NCBI RefSeq assembly: GCF_030272615.1
Contig: NC_081409.1
Location: 612,916,755 to 612,980,754, forward strand
DNA: 64,000 nucleotides
Direction: 5' to 3'
Source: Cryptomeria japonica
Lineage: Eukaryota > Streptophyta > Pinopsida > Cupressales > Cupressaceae
The stretch's first letter is position 1. Every line of letters starts with the position of its first letter. Of the stretch, positions 11,601 through 22,773 are shown in pieces. The position numbers were made by a program, and so were the translations under genes. Under the pieces are notes generated by a model. The model saw only the letters and a list, made by a program, of their open reading frames with translations. It was not told the origin of the DNA and made no database searches.

Positions 11601-12680
11601 CCTCGGGCTTGGTATGAGAAGATGGATTTTTTCTTGCTCTCCACTGGATTCACCCATAGTCATTCTGATCACACAGTGTACATTCAGCTTCTTGAGGGCG
11701 AGATCTTTATTCTTGTGCTCTATGTTGATGATCTCCTCCTCATAGGTAGCTCATCCTCTATGATTCATCATATTCAGCGTGCCTTGATGGATCAGTTTGA
11801 GATGACAGATCTTGGTCTTCTGCACTATTTACTTGGTCTTCAAGTGATTCAGTCTTCTGATGGGCTTTCCATTTACCAGCAGAAGTATGCTATTGACTTG
11901 CTTCAGTGCTTTGACATGCTTGATTGGAAGTCTACTCCCACTCCATTTCAGTCAGGGGTTGTTTTGATTACTGCTTGTCCCACTCATTCAGTAGATTCTA
12001 CACTTTACAAGTAGTTGGTTGGCAGTTTGTTGTACCTGACTCACACCCATCCTGATATTTCCTTTGCGGTTGGCCTTGTCTCTTGATTCTCTCATGATCC
12101 TCATGAGAGTCATTAGCAAGCTACCAAACATATTTTGAGGTACATTCGGGGCTCTAGTTCTCATGGCATTCACTACACATCAGGGGAACGTCACATTGTT
12201 GGCTACACTGACTCAGATTGGGCTTCTGATGTCACTGATCAGAGGTCTACTTCTCGCTTTGTTTTCTATCTTAACTCTGGTCCTATCACATGGTCTTGCA
12301 AGAAGCAGACTGCTCATGCATTATCATCTATAGAGGCTGAGTACCGTGCTGCTATGCTCGCTAGTCAGGAGATCTTATGGCTTCAACAGTTGATGACTGA
12401 GTTTGGTTTTCCTCCTGATAGTCCCATTGTTCTTTGGTGTGACAATCAGAGTTCTATTCATATTTCCCGCAACCCGGTAGAGCATCAGCAGACGAAGTAC
12501 ATTGAGCTTCACATGCATTTCATCCGCCAGTCGATTCATGATGGTGTTCTCATTCTGGAGTACATTCCTACTGCCGAGCAGGTTGCAGACATCTTCATGA
12601 AACCTTTTGCATCGCCGTGCTATCTTGAGTTGTGCTCTATGCTTGGGATGAAGGAAGTTGTCCTTGGGGGGTCTTTATGA
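8644..12680 (+). pseudogene. Copia D gag-pol polyprotein, broken
   Basis: Domains in order: gag from ATG 8644 (SHNYHTWKPRITRLLW); a CCHC zinc knuckle with intact spacing (CSFCGKEGHLVSRC, about 9450-9495); protease with DSGASHHM (about 9635); the integrase HHCC domain (HLWHECLGH ... CHGC); the integrase core with FIDDFSR but RTNNGGEY where RTDNGGEY is expected, so the second catalytic Asp is Asn; RT with MDVKSAFLHGDL and an intact YVDDLLL (about 11720); and RNase H with DSDWASD and ending TAEQVADIF. In-frame stops occur at 9106, 10105, 10376, 10561, 10747, 10768, 10855, 12012 and further points up to about 12116. One frameshift falls between about 10990 and 11085. The order PR-IN-RT-RH is diagnostic of copia. 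Confidence 0.95.
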
Positions 12681-12881
12681 GGCCTCCCTTCCTTCTTTTT
12701 CTTTTAGTATGTTCTTTTATCTCTTTTTGGAGAGGATTTTTTCCCACTGGGTTTTCTCCTTTTTCTTTGTTTCATAGAGATTTCATTGTATTTGGGTACA
12801 TGATCAGGCCTTGTTGTCGGGACCCATCTTTCCTTCTTTCAGTAGTTGTTCTAGGTTTTAGCTTCTCCCTAAGTCTAGCTT

Positions 12882-12890
12882 AAGGGGGGG
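12882..12890 (+). other. Copia D polypurine tract
   Basis: AAGGGGGGG immediately precedes the 3' LTR start TGTTAGAG. Confidence 0.85.
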
Positions 12891-12934
12891 TGTTAGAGTA
12901 ATTGGGTCTTTACTTGATTAATTAAACAATATTT
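12891..12934 (+). repeat. Copia D 3' LTR, first 44 bp only
   Basis: It matches the start of the 5' LTR through ...AAACAATATTT and then changes abruptly to element C sequence (AAGACAAGACTGATCTGTC). About 323 bp of LTR and the flanking target duplication are absent, which indicates a deletion. Confidence 0.9.
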
Positions 12935-14801
12935 AAGACAAGACTGATCTGTCTGGTTTTGAGTGTACCAATTCTGTTTAAGACAAGATGTTGATCACGT
13001 TGATAGTTTGATAGTGATTCAATAGATTAGACAGTTGATCAGCTTGATTGTAGTTTTTTTTACAAGATAGTTGTATCCTTTGTTTAACTTCATGTGAAGT
13101 GTTTGCTAGATATCTGCTAGGGTATTTGATTCTTGCGAGACATGTTATTGCAAGTTTTTGATGTTTTCTAATTTTTTAGTTTGTTTTTGAAGAGCTTTTC
13201 AAATGTTTTGGTATTTGATGAAGCATGACCTGCCATTAATTGATAAAGATAACACTAACTTGGATAAAATCCAACAGTCATATTAATCTATGTCATTGTT
13301 TTGATTTGTGTGATCATTGATAGGAATGTTTGGTTTCAAAAAGTGAGTACCCCGTATAAGACCGATCTGTCTGGTTTCGAGTGTACCCTTCCTTGTATAA
13401 GACGTGTTGATGTTTGATAAAGTTTGATCAATAAATTGATTAACAAGACATGTGATCAGTTTGATTGTAGACTTAGAGAGTTTTCTTGTTGTTGATTTGA
13501 TTTGATGGATGGCCCATTCTTTCTTGCTTTGATTTTTTTATTTTTTGATATTTTTTCATGACATTTTGTGAATGTTTTTGATTGATTTTTTCATGACTTT
13601 TTGTGAATGTTTTTGATTGATTTTTTTAGGACTTTATCTGAATGTTTTTGATTGATTTTTTTAGGACTTTTTGTGAATATTTTTTATTAATTTTTTCATG
13701 ACTTTTTGTGAATGTTTTTGATCGATTTTTTCATGACGTTTGATGATTTTTAGGATTGATTTTTTTCAGTTATGCCCCCAAGTATGGAGACCTATGATGA
13801 TAAAATGATGATGCATAATATAGTGGAGACAATAAATTTTTTATATGAGTTATGTTAATGCAGGATGCATGACAAAAATGCAGTTCCTATTCGAACAAGG
13901 ATGAGTGTGTGTGTCTTTCATTTTGAAATGCACTAATTGGATTAAAGGTGCAAAACATTTCAGAGATAGGAGTTCAATCCATTCTCAAAAGACTTACACC
14001 ATCCAACCTAACACACTATGTAACCAAGATTTATAAATGGAGGCACGGAAAATTTCTCCATCAATTCTTGAAACTTTGATCTTATTTTGCCCATGTGTGT
14101 GCATTTGAGTTCATTCTGACTCTTATAACCATCAAAGACCCTTGTAATCCTATGTGGCTAGCTACATGAGTTATTCTGACTTCAAAAGTAACCTGGATAG
14201 AGTCTCGCTACCAGTAAGCTTTTAGGGCTTTAATGAGGTTATGCATCGTAATCTCTCAAATATTGGTCCATTGCCAGTAGGCGTCCATAGCCCTAATGGA
14301 GTTACTTGCATCTTCCCATAGTCAAGCTTTTTGTTTCACTTGTATGCATGATATTTCAGCCATGTCTTTCTGCTCTTTTTGCTTTGAGATGAATATTGAC
14401 AAACACTTTTTTTCCTTTTTTTTTTTTTTTCTTGCCTTGACTTGTAAGTAATGAAACCTACTTGGGTATGACAATTACAGCGGCGCTGAAGCAAAATATT
14501 AGATTTTTCACTAGCCACGTGATCAACTAGGTATCTTGTAAAGACTTAGAGATTTTGATTAATGTATGAGATATAACAATTGATAGATTTTGGGTAACAA
14601 GACTTGATAAGGAAACCTCTACCCAACTAAGGATAAAGCGTAATCACAATGTGAATGACTAAAGGCCTCCTAAAGACTTCATGAACAAGTATCTAGGAAA
14701 TGAGACAACCTTTGTTCCTTTCAGTGTGGACAAGTGAATAACTCAGACAATAATCATGTTTTATTGATGCAACTATATGAGAAAGCAATAATGATATGCA
14801 A
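12935..14801 (-). other. Element C non-coding region, right of copia D
   Basis: No coding signature. It contains the TATAAGAC-type repeats near 12935-13405, a tandem block at 13548-13750, and the segment 14235-14530 that is homologous to the gypsy E 3' region. A T-rich run lies at 14407-14430. Confidence 0.6.
13548..13750. repeat. About 41-bp tandem repeat in element C
   Basis: Roughly five to six copies of a T-rich unit with core TTTTTGTGAATGTTTTTGAT followed by TGATTTTTTCATGAC or TGATTTTTTTAGGAC. The copies differ by a few bases. Confidence 0.8.
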
Positions 14802-16574
14802 CTATATGTTGTGCAATGGTGATATGCAAGCAACTATAATGCACTCTGAAATGGAGATATGCAATGCAGTAAAGAAATATGCAAATGCAGAACTAAAAAT
14901 TGAAATGAACCCACCCTTAGATGTAATATTTTTTGAGGTGAATGTTGTTATTGAGTTGGTATGAACTTTGTGTAGATAATTCATTGGTCTTTGTTTGAAG
15001 AGTTGGTTGAACTTGTCTTTTTCAATAGGATATTCAATCAGGTGTCTTTCATGTATAGTTTCTGCTATAGCCTCCTTATTTTCAATCCAATTCAGTTGTG
15101 GTAGACCTTCTTGCCCCCAGTCTTTCAAGTGTGGGTGTATGAGGAAAATAGATTTTGGTTTCAAAGTTGTGATATGAGCAGGTGTTATTCTTGTTTTTAC
15201 TGATGCACTTGAAGAGTATGATGAAACAATTTGGGTGTTGATTTCATTAGCTAATGTTATGCTTGTGCTTGAAGAAGATGATGTAACTATATGGGTGTTG
15301 ATTTCATTAGCTGGTGTTATGCTTGTTTCTGTCACGACATTGGCATTTGATGATGGTGCACATACCATTGTTGACAAGTTGTCCTGTGTAGCATGATCCG
15401 GATTGTTGATTTTATTGATAAGGGGTTCATGAACAACTTGTGTATTGGAATCATGAGAGAGACTATGAGAAATTATAATGGGATCTTGTTTAGGAGGTGG
15501 ATGTTGGATGGTACTTGAAAGAACATCTTGCTCTTGAGAAACAAGGGTGTTATTATGAGTGGAATAGAAAAGAATGAGGGGATCATCATAAGATTCTTGA
15601 TAGGTGGAGTCTTCATAAAAAACTGGGTAGGATGAAAAGGTTTGTTCTTGATCTTGATTTATTTCATGACTGATTTCTTCTGATTTTGGATTGTCCTCCT
15701 GACATAGGGAAGGTGTTTGGATATTCATGGGAGATTCTTGGAAGGTTTCAACATTTTGACTTGATGAGAAATGCTCTTGAACGAGACTCTCTAAATCATG
15801 ACTTGGATTAGATTGGATTTGTGCTATGGATACCCCTTGGGAGATTGTGTTATTGGATAGAGATGGCATGGGTTGGTCTTGTGTAACCTTAGGGGATGAT
15901 GAAATGGTGGATAAATGTGGTTGATTTGGACTTTGGTGCAAAGGGATTTGATTTTGGTTGAAAGGAGTATGATTTTGGTTGAAAGAGGTTTGATTTTGGT
16001 TGAATGAGTTTTGACTTGTACTTTGGTTGAAAGGGGTTTGGTTTTGGTTGAAAGAGGTTTGAATGTTGGGTTGGTATGAATTTTGATTTGGACTTTGGTT
16101 GAAAGGGATTTGATTTTGGTTGAAAGGAGTATGATTTTGGCTGAAAGAGGTTTGATTTTGGTTGAAATGAGTTTGATTTTGGTTGAAAGAGGCTTGATTT
16201 TGGTTGAAAAAGGTACTTTGAGTGTTGGGTTGATATGATTGGTATGATTGATATGTTAGGTTGAAAGAAGGTTGACATGACTCTAATGTTGGTTGAACTG
16301 AGGTAGGAATGATTTTGTTGAAGAATGAAGGTTGGCATGTTTGAATGGTCTCACAAGAAGAAGAGGGTTGTCCTGATAATGATTCCCTCATGGTTGTCAC
16401 CTCCCTCATCATATTTTCTAACCACCCCCTATGGTTGCTAGGACTAGTTATGTCTCTCATTTGTTGTTGCAAAGTATTGATTTGTTGAGCTAATGTTTCT
16501 ATGGATGGTGATGAAATAGGAATGGAAGAGATGAATTCTTCACCTTCCCTATGAAATGCATAACGCCAATCCAT
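14802..16574 (-). CDS. Q/N-rich repeat protein of element C (unknown)
   Basis: This 590-codon frame is fully open and starts at ATG 16574. I do not recognise a family. The N-terminal 20-65 residues (SIETLAQQINTLQQQMRDIT) look like a short coiled coil. Residues about 120-215 are a degenerate heptad tandem repeat of the type F-N-Q-N-Q-T-x, flanked by other N/Q/S-rich sequence, which makes it prion-like in composition. Residues 230-480 are Ser/Thr/Asn/Gln-rich and look disordered. Residues about 485-550 are more structured, with LKDWGQEGLPQLNWIENKEA. The final 40 residues are hydrophobic. No zinc knuckle, protease or polymerase motif is seen. In position it takes the place of gag downstream of the element C primer site. 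It could be a highly diverged gag or an accessory structural protein. It is the longest undamaged ORF in the window, although a low-complexity frame can also stay open by composition. Confidence 0.6.
   Translation of the reverse strand: MDWRYAFHREGEEFISSIPISSPSIETLAQQINTLQQQMRDITSPSNHRGWLENMMREVTTMRESLSGQPSSSCETIQTCQPSFFNKIIPTSVQPTLESCQPSFNLTYQSYQSYQPNTQSTFFNQNQASFNQNQTHFNQNQTSFSQNHTPFNQNQIPFNQSPNQNSYQPNIQTSFNQNQTPFNQSTSQNSFNQNQTSFNQNHTPFNQNQIPLHQSPNQPHLSTISSSPKVTQDQPMPSLSNNTISQGVSIAQIQSNPSHDLESLVQEHFSSSQNVETFQESPMNIQTPSLCQEDNPKSEEISHEINQDQEQTFSSYPVFYEDSTYQESYDDPLILFYSTHNNTLVSQEQDVLSSTIQHPPPKQDPIIISHSLSHDSNTQVVHEPLINKINNPDHATQDNLSTMVCAPSSNANVVTETSITPANEINTHIVTSSSSSTSITLANEINTQIVSSYSSSASVKTRITPAHITTLKPKSIFLIHPHLKDWGQEGLPQLNWIENKEAIAETIHERHLIEYPIEKDKFNQLFKQRPMNYLHKVHTNSITTFTSKNITSKGGFISIFSSAFAYFFTALHISISECIIVACISPLHNI
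15944..16215 (-). repeat. 21-bp tandem repeat inside the element C ORF
   Basis: The heptad Phe-Asn-Gln-Asn-Gln-Thr-x is encoded by 21-bp units, written TTGATTTTGGTTGAAAGAGG on the plus strand. At least ten degenerate copies occur in two clusters. The unit length keeps frame, so copy-number change alters protein length without breaking it. Confidence 0.85.
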
Positions 16575-18704
16575 GATGTTTGCTTGATTGGTTTGAACCT
16601 AAGATCAAAACATGTAAGATGTTTTCTTCATTTCTAGAATGTTGCAAAAGTTTGATTTGATGTTGATGTTGACAAGCTTGTTTGCTGCAGGGTTTTGATC
16701 TTGTTGATATTGAAACTTGACTTTGATGAGGGATTTGATCTTGTTGATGTTTTTGACAAAACTTTGGTTGAGATTCCACTTTGTTTTTGGTATTTTCTAA
16801 GATGTTTGAACTTGGTGAAATGTAGCAAAGGACACAATAGACACATCAAAAAGAATAAAACCATGAAAATAATACTTGTTTAAGGAACTTCTTTCAAATT
16901 CCCATGAATATTGGTGTCTTTTTCAAGACCCCATTTTTTTTTCATTGTATTTGGGCAATTCAATATTACATAAAGAAGACTCTCCTAAGGTCAAAAGGTC
17001 ACAAGTATTATCACAAACCACATCTTGATACTCCATCAGCTCAAAAAATCGTGTCACACCCTAGGGTGCGCCCATTTTTTTGCCTTTTTCTAGAAATTAG
17101 ACCAAAGAAGATTGCTCCTCAATTGGTCCGTTATCCTGGGAGATTTATGGTGAGTGTCTTGGGGGCAGATTCTTCCCCACCCTTGCACTGTGATAAAACA
17201 AGTGTCTGGTTATTGACTCAACTTGGCTTCTAATTTCTATGGTGTTTAGACAGGGTTATGTTCGAGTGGTCACAATCAGCAGCGTTTTACACTCCATTGA
17301 GGGAGGTCTCCCAGTCTATAGAGGTTACGCTCTACAGATTTTAACGTACCGTATAGGCACTGAGGGAGGCATAATGCCATTGTGACAACATGTAACACTC
17401 ATCGCATATGATTTTCATCACATATGCATTTATTTATAGTGGCTTGGATTACTTGGCTTTAGCCATTAGCCACTTAGGTTGTTTCCCTCTCACCGGCCTT
17501 AATGGCACCTTAAGGGCAACTCGGGAGGGCAAGCCTTCTAAAGGATTTAATTTCAAAAAATAAAGGAAAGCATGAAATAAGAGAGTCTGGTTTTTTGATC
17601 ACCCATTGAAGGGGAGAGCTCTCCTCGAAGAGACAAAAAACAAAGTTCTTTTTTATCCCTTCATTGCAATGATTTTCTATTCTAAGTGGAGATGTTGCTC
17701 CACACATACATCGTGTTCATTTTAACCAGCATAGCAATGATGAAATTTATTTTGTTCTTTTATTAAAGCACCAAAAAGAAGTGTTTTTGGGCTACCCCTG
17801 CAGAAAAATAATAATGTTTGTCAACACATAGTGGGCTATCCAACCTAATTTTCAGGTTACAGAGTTTTGTCTTTTCACAGACAGAAAGATATCTTGGTAA
17901 AAACCAGAACTGCATCAGAACAAAAAATAAAGAACTGAATCTATCAAATGCGACTAAACTACTAATCAAATGCGAAATGATAAACCATCAATTGTGAATT
18001 ATTGTGTAAGCAATTGCGACATGATGACTGATCAATTATGATATGATGTGATAGAAATTGCTACTTCTTTTTTTTTGAATTTTTTTTGACTTTTTATTTT
18101 ATTTTTTGAACTTTTAACAAAAAAAAAATAGAAGAAAAAGACAGGAGATAGAAGAGTTATTTTGCAATGATATTGTTCCACACTACGCGAGCCAACACAT
18201 TGATTTCGTCAAAGAATTTGTATTTGGTTAAAAAGCGGTGGATGGTTTTGTGATACTGAGTGACCTCCTCGTTTTCTTCAATCTCATGGAGCTCCCTTTC
18301 AGCCTTCAGAAGTCTTTAATAAGCCTTTTGTTGTCTCCTATTCTACTTTGCCTTTCTTGTACCTGAAATTTAGAATGTCAGCTTTCCTGCCATTGGATTA
18401 GATACATTTTATATGCAGAAATTAACTTTTCCAGAATTCGACAAAATTTCAGTGTTAGATGCGCAAGACAAAATCATTCAAAAATGACACAATTTTTTTT
18501 GAATTTGCAATCCTTTAGAGAAATTGTGATCTATTTAAGAAATTGCGATATGATGTCTAATCAATTGAGATATGATGTCATAGCAATTGCGATACATTAT
18601 TGGCAATTGTGAATTTCTACGTATGCAATTGCAATATCCAGTTTCCTGTGCACATACGGATCTGCAAGTTTTGTCAAAATAGAAAAATAAAGGTTTAGAG
18701 TAAA
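16575..18704 (-). other. Element C leader region
   Basis: About 2.1 kb between the primer site and the ORF. No coding pattern is convincing; short frames such as 16904-17233 and 17763-17969 match nothing I recognise. Positions 17940-18060 and 18500-18640 contain repeated words of the type CAATTGCGATATGATG. T-rich runs lie near 18068-18130. Confidence 0.55.
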
Positions 18705-18722
18705 TTCACGTCGGGTTCACCA
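18705..18722 (-). other. Element C primer-binding-site candidate
   Basis: On the minus strand TGGTGAACCCGACGTGAA starts one base after the LTR end. The leading TGG complements a tRNA CCA tail. I cannot assign the tRNA by eye; it is not the iMet type used by copias B, D and H. Confidence 0.65.
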
Positions 18723-18723
18723 T

Positions 18724-19843
18724 TGTTTCTATGCCTGAATGTCATAAATGTATTAAGCTAATTAGCGAATAAGAACGAATAATTAATTCTCAAATAATTA
18801 ACAAACATCAAACATAATCAATGAAAATCAATACAAGAAATGAGAAATGCATTCAAATAGAAACTCCCTCATTCTGCATCTTTGCTTCCATTGTGCTTCT
18901 CCAATTTGAGTGGTTAGTGGCTCTTAGGTATTGCACCAATTTCCTGCATACAAATACTTTGAAGACTCTGATTTTGTGATTCTTTGAAAAAGATAGATTG
19001 AAATGATGAAAAGAGGTTGAATTTATAGATTTTCAACACAAAGGGGGTGAGAAATAGAACTCAAGTGTTGATGGATAGACAACTGAAATTGATTGATCAG
19101 TGAACTCAATTGATTGAGTAGTCAGCTTGATTGATTGAAGAGTGAACTGAATAGATGGACTAGTCAACTCACTTGATTGATTAGTGAAATGAATAGATTG
19201 GGGAGATGACTGAATTGATTGATTAGAAGACTAAATTGATTTTGAGTTAAAAAGGATGATTGATGAGTTAACTGAGTTAACTAATTAAACAATTGATTTG
19301 ATCAACCGGTTCTAATTTTAGCATGTGTTGTAGGAATTTGAAATTGAATTTGATTTTCATTTTCAATTTGGATTTGAATTTGGTCATTTGAACATTGAAA
19401 TGCACACGAAATTAACCGAAATTCAAATTTGGGGAAATGTGAATTTGGAAATATGAAATTAAATGAAATGATATGAAATTCGAATTTGGGGAAACATGAA
19501 ATGAAATCAGATGGAATTATAATTTGGGGGATTGGAGGAATTTCATTAATTAATTTAAATAATTTAAGTGAAATTATTTAAACTTAGGAAATAGAATTAA
19601 TTAAATAATAAAGATTATTTAACTAAGGAAAATGTTGCAATTAATTAAATAATTGATATATAATTAATAATTGAGATAGGGTTAACTGATTAAAATGATT
19701 TGAGAATAGAAATAGAATAATTAGAAGTGTTGAAGGGCGGTGATTAGAAGAAATAGTTAATTTAATCAAATAATTAAAGAATTACTTAATTAAATAGATG
19801 AATAATTAGTGTAGAATTAACGAGACATTTTTAGGTGTCTACA
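18724..19843 (-). repeat. Element C 5' LTR
   Basis: About 1120 bp, the partner of 4902-6001. It shares the same ends (TGTAGACACC ... ATAGAAACA on the minus strand) and differs by scattered substitutions and short indels, for example an extra repeat of the GATTAGAAGACTAAATTGAT type near 19220. Confidence 0.93.
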
Positions 19844-22710
19844 AGCAGCATAAGCAAGCAAGATTCTGACCCCTTCTAGTTTGGCCACCGGTGCAAAGGT
19901 CTCTCCATAATCCAAACCTTCTTCCTGTGCATACCCTTTGCAGACTAACCTTGCTTTGTTTCTTACTACTTGACCAGTTTCATCCATTTTGTTTCTAAAG
20001 ACCCACTTGGTGCCTATCACATTTTCGTTCTCTGGTCTGGGCACAAGGGTCCAAGTTTCATTTTTCTCAACCTACTCCAGTTCTTCCTCCATAGCTTTGA
20101 TCCAACCTTCATCTTTTAGAGCCTCCTTTGATGTTTTGGGCTCAATTTTAGAGAGTAGACAGGTACTCTCCCTTGTTTTTCTTCTAGTATACTCCTGCAT
20201 TCTTATCACGAATAATATTGTCAACTGAATGATTGTTTCTGATATACCTTGGTGGTATCGATTAATTTCTTGGAGCCTCTTCTACCGGTTGTGTAGGTTC
20301 TACTTCACATGCTTCCTCATTTGCAGCTACACTAGGATTCTCTGCAGTAGGTTTGACCGGTATAGTGTAATCGAATCCTTGATAGTCCTTTGGTTCACTC
20401 TTGCTGTCCTGTTCATTTTTCTGAAAGAACTCATCTACTTTGACATTTGCACTCTCCACAATATTACTGATCTGTTTGTTCAAACACCGATATGCTTTAC
20501 TCTTTGTGGAGTAACCTAAGAAGATTCCTTCATCACTCTTAGGATCAAAATTTCCAAAGTACTCATCCCTCTTGATGTAGCACCTACTTCCAAATACCTT
20601 GAAGTAACTCACATTGGATGAGTATCCACACCATAATTCATAGGGAGTCTTATTTATCCCCTTCTTCACTTGTATCCGGTTCAGGGTATACACAACATTG
20701 CTCACTAGTTCTCTCCAGAAGACATGTGGAATATCATTCTGAATCATTAGAGTCCTCACATAATCAATTAGAGTTTTGTTTCTTCTTTCAACAAACCCAT
20801 TCTGCTGAGGTGTTCTGGGTGCAAACATCTGCCTCATAATCCCCTATTCTTCACAGTATTTTATGAACTCTTGAGAGGTGAACTCTCCTCCTCTATCCGA
20901 TCTCAAACATTTCAAACTCTTATCGGTTCCTCTCTCCACTCAAGCCTTGAAGACCTTAAACATGTGAAAGGCTTCATATTTTTTCTTCAAAAATACAACC
21001 CACATCATTCTTGAGAAATCATCTACAAACAACATGAAGTATCGGTCCCCATAGAAACTCTTAGTCCTCATAGGACCACATAAATCTATATGCACTAAGT
21101 CCAGCACATTCTCAGATGAATAAGATTTGCTACTGAAACTAGATCCGGTCAACTTTCCTAGTTGGCATTCTTTGCACATAGCATTCTCAGGTTTCATAAT
21201 GTCAGTCATACCTCTGACAAACTTCATTTTACTAACCTTTTCTATGCTATCAAAATTAACATGACACAATCTTTTGTGCCACAACCAACTATCTTCTATC
21301 TTTGTCATTAGGCAACTTCCTATAGTGGTGTCCAGGTAGAAAAAATTACCTCTAGTTTGTTTACCGGTAGCAGTCAAACCTCTTGATTTATCACTTATTT
21401 TGCATATTCCTTCATTAAACTCTAATTGGTAACCCTTATTGTTAAGCTGTGCAACACTTAATAGACTATACTTTAGCCCTTCTACCTAGTAAACATCTTC
21501 ACAATTGGTTTTATCATTTAGGGATATAGATCCCTTACCTTTTACCACACAAGGAGTATCATTGCCGAATCTCACCAATCCTCCATCACAATCCTCCATG
21601 CTGAGGAATTTGTTCCTGTCACCAGTCATGTGGTGAGTGCAACCATTGTCAATTACCCGGTCTCCACACTTGTTTGAATTGGAAATCAGTGTCATATCAC
21701 TTTCCTCTGTGCTATCTTCCTTTACCGCTACAAATGCAATCCCTTCTCCATCAGATCCTTCTGATTCTTCATTGTAACTCCTTCTTCTACAAGATAACAC
21801 TCCTTCTTGCTCTTCTCTTTGTATCTTCTAAAGTTATCGTTCTTATCATTGTCATGAAATTTGGATGCAATGTGACCTATTTTATTGCAAGAGAAATAGT
21901 TCAGGGGTAGTTTACCTCTGTACTTTCCTTTTCCTCTTGGCAACCTTCTTGCTATTAGAGCTTCAAGCTCATCTTGTTCCTGTTCTTTAGATAACAAGTT
22001 GTCATGTTCATGAGAATGACTGGTTCTTGCAGTAGAACTACTTCCAATTTATTTTCTTCTCATTGTTGGTGCAAGTGTCATGGAAGATTTGAAGGCAACA
22101 TCAATCTTTGGCATACTATTATCATAGTTGCTCAGTTGAAAGGCAATCAACTTACGGATCAGGGAGTCAAGTGTAACATTAAGTGTTCCCAAAGATCTAA
22201 GTTCCTGAGTTGCAAAACCCTTATGACATATTGTGGTAGCAATGTTCTCAGGATTTTGTTGACCACATCATCTTCCTCAAGATTTCCTCCAGTATTTCTG
22301 ATGAAATTTACCACATCCTTTATTCTTTTGTTGTAATGTTCTATATTCTCTCCCTCTTGCATCCTCATCTGATCAAATTTTCCTCTCCAACTGTCCATCT
22401 TAGCCTTTTATACATGAGGATCTCCTCCATAAATAGTCTTCACCTTATTCCACATCTCATAGGCTATTTTTAGATCTTGAATCTCAACATACTCGTTATC
22501 AGGTAGAGTACTAGAAATCACCTCCATAGTTGTGATGTTATCTCGCTTCTCTTTGATCTGATCTGCAATGAGAACCACTATAGGTTCATTGTACTCTATA
22601 CTTACATGATTCTAGTATTGATCTCCTAGGGTTCTTAGGTAGAGCTTCATTCTACCACACCATAATGTGTAGTTCTCCTTAGAGAACTTGGGGCCTTCCT
22701 TTCGTATCAT
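19844..22710 (-). pseudogene. Copia B gag, protease, integrase and RT start
   Basis: This is the upstream half of copia B. Gag starts at about ATG 22710 (MIRKEGPKFSKENYTLWCGR) and contains the UBN2-type segment FDQMRMQEGENIEHYNKRIK. A zinc knuckle near 21880-21920 is degenerate: the first and last Cys positions of NYFSCNKIGHIASKF are Tyr and Phe. The protease reads DNGCTHHMTGD near 21620 where DSG is expected. Integrase has HKRLCHVN ... CKECQLGK and FVDDFSRMMW (about 20990-21310), then TPQQNGFVERRNKTL (about 20800) and the copia PYELWCG ... VFGSRCY. RT begins at 20044 ([20 protein letters not shown]) and breaks at 19844 in LLAYAA, where element C is inserted. Multiple stops separate the pieces. 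Confidence 0.92.
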
Positions 22711-22759
22711 CTTGGATATTTCCTTATGTTGTTAAGCTTTTCTGAATCTAAGGACCAGG

Positions 22760-22771
22760 GCTCTGATACCA
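22760..22771 (-). other. Copia B primer binding site
   Basis: On the minus strand TGGTATCAGAGC, the exact iMet-complementary copia primer site, lies two bases from the 5' LTR end. Confidence 0.93.
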
Positions 22772-22773
22772 AT

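Larger units (their letters stand above)
6929..12934 (+). mobile_element. Copia element D, 3'-truncated
   Basis: This is a Ty1/copia retrotransposon on the plus strand, inserted in element C. It has a 367-bp 5' LTR, an iMet-type primer site, a 1.3-kb leader, one gag-pol coding region in a single frame apart from stops and one frameshift, a G-rich polypurine tract, and only the first 44 bp of the 3' LTR. No target duplication can be found because the distal LTR and its flank are missing. Stops and a changed integrase catalytic residue make it inactive. Confidence 0.93.
4902..19843 (-). mobile_element. LTR element C, no visible pol, carries one ORF
   Basis: This LTR element lies inside the RT of copia B. 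It has two direct LTRs of about 1.1 kb, a primer-site-like sequence next to the right LTR and a polypurine tract next to the left LTR, so its sense strand is minus. About 8.9 kb is its own sequence; the rest is copia D. No protease, RT, RNase H or integrase motif is visible in any frame. The only substantial ORF is the intact 590-codon frame at 14802-16574. This suggests a large non-autonomous (LARD-like) element. Its 14,235-14,530 segment is homologous to the 3' region of gypsy E (27,757-28,050), which suggests an E-type partner as source of enzymes. Confidence 0.85.

Noticed and set aside
15944-16215. Regular repeats that could be mistaken for a CRISPR array
   Set aside because: The 21-bp units are contiguous, have no unique spacers and encode an in-frame heptad repeat; the setting is a plant retroelement.
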